The position numbers were made by a program, and so were the translations under genes. From JAUNKE01 sp041853585 (GTDB lineage Bacteria; Bacillota; Clostridia; Peptostreptococcales; Filifactoraceae), in the NCBI GenBank assembly GCA_041853585.1, contig JBGZSM010000038.1, positions 1-30,705 on the forward strand: a DNA stretch of 30,705 nucleotides, in the 5' to 3' direction. Shown here piece after piece: positions 24,914 to 30,705 of this stretch; position 1 is the stretch's first letter, and each line of letters begins with the position of its first letter. The notes beneath the pieces are model-generated. The model did not search any database. It worked only from the letters and a program-made list of their open reading frames with translations, and was not told the origin of the DNA.

Positions 24914-26053
24914 ATGAATAAAGAAATATATTTTGATAATGCGGCGACGACGAGACCTTATGAAGAAGTCATTGAAGTCGTTAATGAAAGTTTGCGGGAA
25001 TATTACAACCCATCGTCCATCTATAATCGGGCGATTGCGGTTTCCAAAAAAATTGAAAATGTACGCGCGCTGCTCAAACGCTCGGTTTCGGCGGAGAAAG
25101 GGAGTTTTATTTTTACCTCCGGCGGAACGGAGAGCATCAACAGTGTCATTCAGAGCATGATGCAAAAAGGCAAGCGCATCGTCACGAGCGCCTATGAGCA
25201 TGACGCGACGATGAAGGCGGTGGAAAATACCGAGCGCAATCATCAGGAGATTATTCGGATACTGCCGGCAAATGGAAAGATTCAGCTACAGGATATCGTC
25301 GATGCGGTTGACGAAAAGACGGCTTTGGTTTCGCTCATGCATGTCAACAACGAAGTCGGCCATATCACTGACATCGCGGCATTGGGCAAGATGATTAAGA
25401 AAAAGAATCCGCGCACGCTTTTTCATGTTGATGCGATTCAGTCCTATATGAAATATCCCATTGATGTCGAAGCGGCGCAAATTGATTTTTTGAGCATATC
25501 CGCTCACAAGATTCATGGTATCAAGGGAGTCGGTGCGCTCTATGTGCGTCATGTGGAAAAATTCAAACCGCTGATTTTCGGCGGCGGACAGGAAGGCGGA
25601 AATCGCTCGGGCACCGAAAATGTGCCGGGAATTTTGGCATTAGGCAAGGCGGTGGAAATCGGCTTGGCGAATTTTGAAGAAAATGCGAAAAAACGCGAAG
25701 AACTCAGAAGCTATTTTTTGGAAAAAATAGCTGTCGTTCCAAAAATCAGTATCAATTCTGCGGACGACGGGGCGAGCCATATCGTCAACATCTCTTTCTT
25801 GGGTGTGCCGGCGGAAATTTTGCTGCATTCTTTGGAGGCGAAAAATATTTTTGTCTCCGGCGGCTCGGCTTGCTCGGCGAAGAAAAAATCGTCACGCGTG
25901 TTGGAAGCGCTTCGTCTTAGCGATGAACAAAGAAATTCGGCGATTCGTTTTTCTTTTTCCACCTATAATAATAAGGAAGAAATAGATATCGCGGTTCGCG
26001 AAATTGAATCGGCGGTTTCGGATATTCGAAAAATTACAAAGTATAAAGGATAA
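24914..26053 (+). CDS. Cysteine desulfurase dedicated to ThiI (NifZ/IscS-like)
   Basis: A 379-residue PLP enzyme of the NifS/IscS class that converts cysteine to alanine and a protein persulfide. It starts YFDNAATTRPYEEV. The PLP lysine is in SISAHKIHGIKGVGALYVR, and the catalytic cysteine loop is VSGGSACSAKKKSSRVLEAL. Other family parts are FTSGGTESINSVI, SAYEHDATMKAVE and GGGQEGGNRSGTENVPGI. ATG 24914 follows GGAG; the frame is open much further upstream, but only as antisense of the asparaginase gene. thiI starts three bases after its stop. This matches the Bacillus nifZ-thiI pair, in which the desulfurase hands sulfur directly to a ThiI that lacks a rhodanese domain. It is therefore the sulfur source for tRNA 4-thiouridine. 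Confidence 0.93.
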   Translation: MNKEIYFDNAATTRPYEEVIEVVNESLREYYNPSSIYNRAIAVSKKIENVRALLKRSVSAEKGSFIFTSGGTESINSVIQSMMQKGKRIVTSAYEHDATMKAVENTERNHQEIIRILPANGKIQLQDIVDAVDEKTALVSLMHVNNEVGHITDIAALGKMIKKKNPRTLFHVDAIQSYMKYPIDVEAAQIDFLSISAHKIHGIKGVGALYVRHVEKFKPLIFGGGQEGGNRSGTENVPGILALGKAVEIGLANFEENAKKREELRSYFLEKIAVVPKISINSADDGASHIVNISFLGVPAEILLHSLEAKNIFVSGGSACSAKKKSSRVLEALRLSDEQRNSAIRFSFSTYNNKEEIDIAVREIESAVSDIRKITKYKG

Positions 26054-26056
26054 AAA

Positions 26057-27247
26057 ATGTTTAACACAATTATCATACGAAACGGCGAAATCGCAATCAA
26101 AGGCGACAATCGCGCCGTTTTTGAAAAAAAGCTGATGAGCAATATCAAAAGCTCTCTGTTCGGACTCAGCGGCTACAAGGTCTATAAAGGAGATGGGCGA
26201 ATTTACATCGACGCCGATGAAGCGATTATGCCGCAAGTGATGAAGCGCGTGAGCAAGGTGTTCGGCGTAGTGAGTTTCAGTCCCGCTGTCAAATTTGTCG
26301 GCGATTATGCCTTGCTCAAGGAGAAGGCGAAGGAGCTCTACGATTTGATGATGGCGGAAGATGCTTACCAGACTTTTAAGCTCGAAGTCAAACGCACCGA
26401 CAAAAATTTTCCGATGACTTCGCCTGAAATGGTGCGTGACATTGCCGGCCACATTTTGGCAAATGCGCAAAAGAAAGCGAAAGTCGATGTGCATTTGCCC
26501 GACTTGCATCTGTATGCGGAACTTCGCGAAGGTATCAACATTTTATACACGAACAAGATGATGGGAGTCGGCGGGCTGCCGGTGGGTATCAACGGAAAGG
26601 CGATGAGTCTGCTGTCGGGCGGAATCGATTCGCCGGTTGCGACCTACTTGGCGAGTAAGCGAGGGCTGTCCGTCGAAGCGGTGCACTTTCATTCGTTTCC
26701 TTTTACAAGCGAAAAATCTTTTCAAAAAGTGGAGCGACTGGTGCGAACTTTGATGGATTATACCGGAAAAATTGTGATTCACAAGGTCAATCTGCTGCCA
26801 ATACAAAAGGAAATTTCGGCAAATTGTCCCGAGGAGCTGATGACGATTTTGTCCAGACGATTTATGATGAGAATTGCCGAAAAGTTGGCACTGGAAGTCG
26901 GCGCGGGCGCTTTGGTAACCGGCGAAAGCATCGGGCAGGTCGCATCGCAAACCATCGAAGGACTGACCGCGACCAATGCGTCGGTGGAAATTCTGCCGGT
27001 GATTCGACCGCTCATTTCTTTTGACAAAGAAGAAATCATCGATGTGGCACGAAAAATAAATACCTTTGACATATCCATCATTCCCGAGGAGGATTGCTGC
27101 ACCGTATTTTTGCCGAAGAAGCCGGCGACGCGGCCGAAGATGGAGAAAATTTTGCTCGCGGAAGAAAAATTAAATGTCGAGCAGCTCGTGCAGGAAGCAA
27201 TTGAGAATCGCGAAGTCGTGATGGTTGAAAACACCGTCGGGGAATAG
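26057..27247 (+). CDS. thiI: tRNA 4-thiouridine synthase ThiI (no rhodanese domain)
   Basis: Inserts sulfur at uridine 8 of tRNA using ATP and a persulfide donor; it can also serve thiazole synthesis. At 396 residues it is the short Firmicute form ending after the PP-loop domain. Residues 1-60 are the ferredoxin-like part (IIIRNGEIAIKGDNRAVFEK) and 60-165 the THUMP domain (FKLEVKRTDKNFPMTSPEMV). The adenylating domain has the PP-loop MSLLSGGIDSPVATYLAS at about 180 and the later motif EEDCCTVFLPKKPATRP. No C-terminal rhodanese with its catalytic cysteine is present, so it depends on the adjacent desulfurase. The genes are three bases apart. The product is the substrate of the RudS-type protein encoded at 6508. 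Confidence 0.95.
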   Translation: MFNTIIIRNGEIAIKGDNRAVFEKKLMSNIKSSLFGLSGYKVYKGDGRIYIDADEAIMPQVMKRVSKVFGVVSFSPAVKFVGDYALLKEKAKELYDLMMAEDAYQTFKLEVKRTDKNFPMTSPEMVRDIAGHILANAQKKAKVDVHLPDLHLYAELREGINILYTNKMMGVGGLPVGINGKAMSLLSGGIDSPVATYLASKRGLSVEAVHFHSFPFTSEKSFQKVERLVRTLMDYTGKIVIHKVNLLPIQKEISANCPEELMTILSRRFMMRIAEKLALEVGAGALVTGESIGQVASQTIEGLTATNASVEILPVIRPLISFDKEEIIDVARKINTFDISIIPEEDCCTVFLPKKPATRPKMEKILLAEEKLNVEQLVQEAIENREVVMVENTVGE

Positions 27248-27382
27248 AAGAAAATTTGACTTTTCCGATAGGATTTTGAAATGGAAAATCAAAATTGAAA
27301 TTTAATCTTGAAAACAAAATGGCAATTTGAGCTTAATATCTCAAATCAATAAGAAAAATTTAAACGAGGAGTTTTGCAAAAA

Positions 27383-27835
27383 ATGATACGAAAACTACGA
27401 GAAGATGAAAAGGATGAAATTCTTTCGCTTTGGCTCAAAAATATTAGTTTGGCGCATCATTTTGTGGATAAAAGCTATTGGGATGAGCAACTGAGCCACA
27501 TGCAGGAGGATTATTTGCCGCATTGTGAAATCGTGGTGGCGACAAGAGATGGAAAAATCGTTGGTTTTGTCATGATTGAGAAAGACGGCAGCATCATCGC
27601 CGTCGTGGTTGACGAGACCTATCGACGACAGGGCATCGGAACCGAATTGATACGATGGGCGAAAAATAATTACATTCATTTGGCGATGTCGGTTTATGCA
27701 AAAAACCGTTTTGCTTCATACTTTTGCAGCACGAATGATTTTGAATATCGTTACGAGCAATATGATGTGAACACGGCGGAAATAGAACAATTTTTTGAAT
27801 GGAGAAAGAATCAATCAAATGGTAAATTACAATGA
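27383..27835 (+). CDS. GNAT-family N-acetyltransferase
   Basis: A 150-residue GNAT protein. The acetyl-CoA site is visible as VVDETYRRQGIGTELIRWAK, preceded by the beta strands EIVVATRDGKIVGFVMIEKD. The N-terminal DEILSLWLKNISLAHHFV segment is typical of small GNATs related to YjaB-like enzymes, but the substrate cannot be assigned. ATG 27383 is chosen because GAGGAG ends at 27371, 11 bases away; a TTG at 27374 would be too near. Its end overlaps the start of folC by 17 bases, which couples their translation. Confidence 0.85.
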   Translation: MIRKLREDEKDEILSLWLKNISLAHHFVDKSYWDEQLSHMQEDYLPHCEIVVATRDGKIVGFVMIEKDGSIIAVVVDETYRRQGIGTELIRWAKNNYIHLAMSVYAKNRFASYFCSTNDFEYRYEQYDVNTAEIEQFFEWRKNQSNGKLQ

Positions 27836-29138
27836 AGCGATGCAATATCTCGAAAATGCATCCAAAGGAACGGCGCTCGGATTATATTCCATCGGCAATA
27901 TCTTGCGCCATCTCGGCAATCCGGAGAAAAATCTCAGAATTATCCATGTGGGCGGAACCAACGGAAAAGGCTCCACTTCCACATTTATCGCCGAGATGTT
28001 GGAGGAAATGGGCTATCGCGTCGGACTCTATACTTCGCCTTTTTTGGAGGAGTTTAACGAGCGCATTCAAATCAACAAGAAGAATATCGCCAACTCGGAT
28101 TTGGCGGAGATGATCGGCAAGACCAAAATTGCCATCGACAAATATGTGGCGGAAGGAAATCCGGAGCCGACCGAATTTGAAATCACGACCGCTGCGGCGT
28201 ACCAATATTTTTATGAGCAACAAGTCGATTGGGTCGTGCTTGAAGTCGGACTTGGCGGAGAGCTCGATGCGACCAATACTTGCGAACCGGCTCTCTCCGT
28301 ACTCACTTCCATCAGCATCGACCATGTCGATTATTTGGGTGACGATTTGTTGAAAATTGCACAGACCAAGGCGGGCATCATCAAAGAAAACAAGCCGGCG
28401 GTGCTTTACCATCAATCGCCTGAGGTTGAAGCAGTGATAAAAAATCGTGCCAGAGATACCAATTCGCAGCTCGTCATCACCAATCCCGATTCGCTCGTGA
28501 TGAAATCCGGCGATATTTTCGGGCAGACCTTCGATGTCGAAGTGCTTGGACGAAAATTCAACGAGATTTCCATCTCGATGACAGGAGCGCATCAGGTAAA
28601 AAATTTCGTGACGGCGCTTACGGCAATTTGCTTGCTGGAGCAGTTGGGCGAGATTCGAGCGGTCAACGATGACGAAATCAAAAAGGCGGCAAAAAAAGCC
28701 AAGTGGAAAGGCCGAACTGAACTTCTCCTCACCGAACCGATGACGATACTCGACGGAGCGCACAATTTGGACGGAGCGAGCGTACTTTCGAAATACATCA
28801 AGGATTTTTTGGCAGACAAGGAAATTCTGCTCGTGTTCGGAATGCTCAAAGACAAGGATATTGACGGGACTTTGTCGTTGCTCGCACCGCTTGCGAAAAA
28901 TTTTGTCGTGACTTTGCCTGACAGTCCGCGAGCGGCAACCGCCGATGAGATGAGCGCCATCATCAAGAAATATCAGCAGAAGGATGCGCATATCACGGTT
29001 CGGGAGCGAATCGAAGACGCGGTGGAATATGCCCAAGCGTTCGGCACAAAAGAAAATGCGACGATTATTTATGCCGGCTCACTCTATATGATTGGCGCGG
29101 CGCGAACGGCGCTTCGAAAAAAATATAATTTGGGATAA
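27819..29138 (+). CDS. folC: Folylpolyglutamate / dihydrofolate synthase
   Basis: A Mur-ligase-like ATP enzyme, 439 residues, that adds glutamate to folates and in many bacteria also makes dihydrofolate from dihydropteroate. The P-loop is HVGGTNGKGSTSTFIAEML. The next hallmarks are LYTSPFLEEFNERIQI, then VDWVVLEVGLGGELDATNTC and SIDHVDYLGDDLLKIAQTKA with GIIK. The C-terminal domain holds WKGRTELLLTEPMTILDGAH with N and L next. ATG 27819 (MVNYNEAMQYLENA) matches the usual start of FolC; GGAGAAAG lies ten bases before it, inside the preceding GNAT gene. Confidence 0.94.
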   Translation: MVNYNEAMQYLENASKGTALGLYSIGNILRHLGNPEKNLRIIHVGGTNGKGSTSTFIAEMLEEMGYRVGLYTSPFLEEFNERIQINKKNIANSDLAEMIGKTKIAIDKYVAEGNPEPTEFEITTAAAYQYFYEQQVDWVVLEVGLGGELDATNTCEPALSVLTSISIDHVDYLGDDLLKIAQTKAGIIKENKPAVLYHQSPEVEAVIKNRARDTNSQLVITNPDSLVMKSGDIFGQTFDVEVLGRKFNEISISMTGAHQVKNFVTALTAICLLEQLGEIRAVNDDEIKKAAKKAKWKGRTELLLTEPMTILDGAHNLDGASVLSKYIKDFLADKEILLVFGMLKDKDIDGTLSLLAPLAKNFVVTLPDSPRAATADEMSAIIKKYQQKDAHITVRERIEDAVEYAQAFGTKENATIIYAGSLYMIGAARTALRKKYNLG

Positions 29139-29203
29139 AAGTCCAATCCGGATAATCAAAAAATGGATAACCGAAAAATTTTTTAACAGAAAGAAGGAGC
29201 AAT

Positions 29204-29725
29204 ATGAAAAAGAATCCAATCGTAACGATGAAAATTAAAGATAGAGGCGATGTAAAAATTGAGCTGTATCCGCAAATTGCGCCGGATACCGTAAACAACT
29301 TTGTCAATCTTGTGCAAAAAGGATATTACAACGGACTGATTTTTCATCGAATCATTCAAGGTTTTATGATTCAGGGAGGCGACCCGACCGGAACGGGAAC
29401 GGGCGGACCGGGATATCATATCAAGGGCGAGTTTACCTCCAACGGCTTCCAAAATGATTTGCAACATACGCCGGGCGTCATTTCGATGGCGCGCAGCATG
29501 GCGCCGAATTCAGCGGGTTCGCAATTCTTTATTATGACTTCCACTTCGCCGCATCTGGATGAAAACTATGCCGGCTTCGGAATGGTGATTGAAGGATTGG
29601 AATATGTAATGGATGTCGAAAAGGTTAAAACCGATATGCAAGACAGACCGAAAGCAGATGAAGTGATGGAAAGCGTCACCGTTGAGACCTTCGGGGAAGA
29701 ATATCCGGAACCGACCAAATACTAA
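29204..29725 (+). CDS. Cyclophilin-type peptidyl-prolyl isomerase
   Basis: A 173-residue cytoplasmic cyclophilin catalysing proline cis-trans isomerisation. Active-site segments are GLIFHRIIQGFMIQGGDPTG with the catalytic arginine, TGTGGPGYHIKGEF, and GVISMARSMAPNSAGSQFFI followed by MTSTSPHLDENYAGFGMVIE. There is no signal peptide. AAGGAG precedes ATG 29204. It follows folC by 65 bases in the same direction, with no terminator between them, and a terminator follows at 29862. Confidence 0.94.
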   Translation: MKKNPIVTMKIKDRGDVKIELYPQIAPDTVNNFVNLVQKGYYNGLIFHRIIQGFMIQGGDPTGTGTGGPGYHIKGEFTSNGFQNDLQHTPGVISMARSMAPNSAGSQFFIMTSTSPHLDENYAGFGMVIEGLEYVMDVEKVKTDMQDRPKADEVMESVTVETFGEEYPEPTKY

Positions 29726-29861
29726 GTTCGAATGAGATGAAGTGTCCAAAAATGATACAGTTTTTGAAACGAAAATTTAGTATTACAATCAAAATGTGCT
29801 CGAAAAACCGAGACATATTTTTGGATTGCGATTCAGTTTGTATAATAATATAATTTGCCAG

Positions 29862-29890
29862 AGCACTCTTCGGAGTGCTTTGTTCGTTTT
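29862..29890 (+). terminator. Terminator with UUCG tetraloop
   Basis: AGCACTC (29862-29868), loop TTCG, GAGTGCT (29873-29879), then TTTGTTCGTTTT. The C(UUCG)G loop is exceptionally stable. It probably ends the cyclophilin transcript. Confidence 0.75.
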
Positions 29891-29909
29891 GAACAGCAAA
29901 AAAATGCAC

Positions 29910-29936
29910 AAAAAAAACGGGCTTATTATCTACCCG
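29910..29936 (-). terminator. Minus-strand terminator overlapping a stop codon
   Basis: Read on the minus strand, CGGGT pairs with GCCCG (one G-T) around AGATAATAA and is followed by eight T. The hairpin includes the TAG stop of the coiled-coil gene. Confidence 0.7.
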
Positions 29937-30202
29937 ATTTTTAAAACCTTTTCAATTTCAGTGACCCTTTTGTTCAACTTGTTGTAACCGGTTCTTGTTG
30001 CTTCAACATAATCAGCTAAATCTTGTTTAACAATTACGACGGTATCTTCCAGTTTTGTGAGCCTATCTTTAACTTCAGCCAATTCGTTTTTAACTTGATC
30101 CAAATCGCTTTTGACTTCAGCCAATTCAACTTTGATTTCTCGAATATCTTCTTGAATCAACAGTAAGGTTTTTAAAATTGCGTGTTCAACATTAGCATCC
30201 AT
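29930..30202 (-). CDS. Small coiled-coil protein, function unknown
   Basis: A 90-residue soluble protein, strongly helical. Residues 20-60 contain a 14-residue tandem repeat beginning ELAEVK (residues 26-39 and 40-53) with hydrophobic residues spaced as heptads, predicting a coiled coil that should oligomerise. Its trace is the repeated ACTTCAGCCAATTC in the DNA, 42 bases apart. The C-terminal part is RTGYNKLNKRVTEIEKVLK. The start at 30202 is supported by AAAGGAG on the minus strand; an in-frame ATG 11 codons upstream overlaps the promoter. It has its own extended -10 promoter and terminator, so it is a complete single-gene unit. I do not recognise the family. Confidence 0.7.
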   Translation of the reverse strand: MDANVEHAILKTLLLIQEDIREIKVELAEVKSDLDQVKNELAEVKDRLTKLEDTVVIVKQDLADYVEATRTGYNKLNKRVTEIEKVLKIG

Positions 30203-30234
30203 CCTTCTACTCCTTTGCCGAATTCTTTTTATCA

Positions 30235-30243
30235 ATTATACCA
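30235..30243 (-). promoter_or_regulatory. Extended -10 promoter of the coiled-coil gene
   Basis: On the minus strand TGGTATAAT forms an extended -10 element about 33 bases before the start codon. A partial -35 (TTCCAT) lies 17 bases further upstream. Confidence 0.6.
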
Positions 30244-30705
30244 TATCGCAAGGGAAGATGGAATAGGAAGAAATACATTGGGATAAAAATATAAGCCTAT
30301 ATGTTAGGATTCTTAATATGCATTTGAATAGCGATTGGTATGAGTATGAGGTTGCATTTTGATTTTCGATTTTTAAAATTCGGGAAAAAATTGGTGACTT
30401 CAAATTTCATTTTGGCAAAATGCTTCAACAATGATTTTGCGATTTTAAAACAGGATTGTGGTTTTGGATTCGTCGTTTACAATTCAAAAATATAATCCCA
30501 CATCCTACTTTCCGTTTCCCGTTGACAGATTATTATTTTGAATCGTATTTTCATTTTGAGATTTATGTTTGAAACCCAAAAAGTCAGTCGATGAATACTC
30601 AAATTTTGACTCGGAGAAGGAATTTTGAAAAATGAATGCTTTTCGGGATTCCGACTGCGGGAGGTCGACCGACTTTTGAGGCTTGAAAAGGGCATAAATC
30701 TGTGA
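30244..30705. other. AT-rich region without a gene
   Basis: No frame is convincing; the minus-strand frame at 30477-30695 is serine-, phenylalanine- and isoleucine-rich and lacks a ribosome binding site. Many short runs of TTTTGATT and AAAATT give low complexity. The distal part holds the inverted repeat at 30579-30677 and may be a leader of a gene beyond the window. Confidence 0.5.
30579..30677. repeat. Long-range imperfect inverted repeat
   Basis: AAAAGTCAGTCGA (30579-30591) is complementary to TCGACCGACTTTT (30665-30677) except for one A-C mismatch. The arms are separated by 73 bases. The right arm also lies on the small palindrome GGTCGACC (30663-30670). Confidence 0.5.

Noticed and set aside
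29818..29890. Possible tiny RNA between TATAAT at 29841 and the UUCG hairpin
   Set aside because: No acceptable -35 at the right distance; the hairpin is explained as the cyclophilin terminator.
30477..30695. 72-codon minus-strand ORF at the window end
   Set aside because: Low complexity, no ribosome binding site, overlaps the inverted repeat.
1..30705. CRISPR arrays, tRNA, rRNA, intact transposases or integrases
   Set aside because: None found on reading: no regularly spaced repeats, no tRNA cloverleaf or CCA ends, and no DDE or recombinase motifs in any frame.

Overview
The window reads as chromosome of a low-GC Gram-positive bacterium of the class Clostridia. The reasons are AT-rich DNA with strong AGGAGG-type ribosome binding sites and some TTG starts, an rqcP-divIC order typical of Firmicutes, a rhodanese-less ThiI beside a dedicated cysteine desulfurase, and uracil-tailed terminators. 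This placement is inference; no rRNA or tRNA gene is visible to confirm it.

Region 1 (1-5079) is accessory and eroding. It opens with the C-terminal part of an AAA_13/RloC-like ATPase cut by the window edge. After it come a decayed small membrane-protein frame, an intact DUF6904-like gene, a frameshifted DUF3592-like fragment, a SHOCT-domain gene broken by one in-frame stop, and about 1 kb of non-coding or decayed DNA. Region 2 (5080-7455) is a two-gene light-damage cassette: a class I photolyase followed by a TudS(DUF523)-DUF1722 fusion of the RudS type, a tRNA 4-thiouridine eraser. Region 3 (7456-9261) is non-coding with remnants, a long hairpin and a partial duplication of the start of the next gene.

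Region 4 (9262-13792) is an AraC-type regulator followed in tight spacing by two half-size ABC exporter-fold proteins, the layout of YbtA/YbtPQ-like siderophore or metal systems. Region 5 (13923-15920) is a TetR regulator with a visible promoter/operator, overlapping a polytopic membrane protein that ends in a DUF2871 domain. Region 6 (16167-19734) pairs a SNF2-family helicase with a SWIM zinc-finger protein.

Region 7 (19744-30243) is core genome: rqcP, divIC, a Ppx/GppA phosphatase and a BaiN-like flavoprotein on the plus strand; an asparaginase-ilvE pair on the minus strand; then a cysteine desulfurase-thiI pair, a GNAT acetyltransferase, folC and a cyclophilin. A lone minus-strand coiled-coil gene and about 460 bases without a gene end the window.

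The most interesting connection is that the 4-thiouridine writer (desulfurase plus ThiI) and a probable eraser (RudS) lie in one 22-kb stretch, with the eraser sitting beside photolyase. 4-thiouridine in tRNA is a near-UV chromophore, so both genes of region 2 fit a light-stress role.
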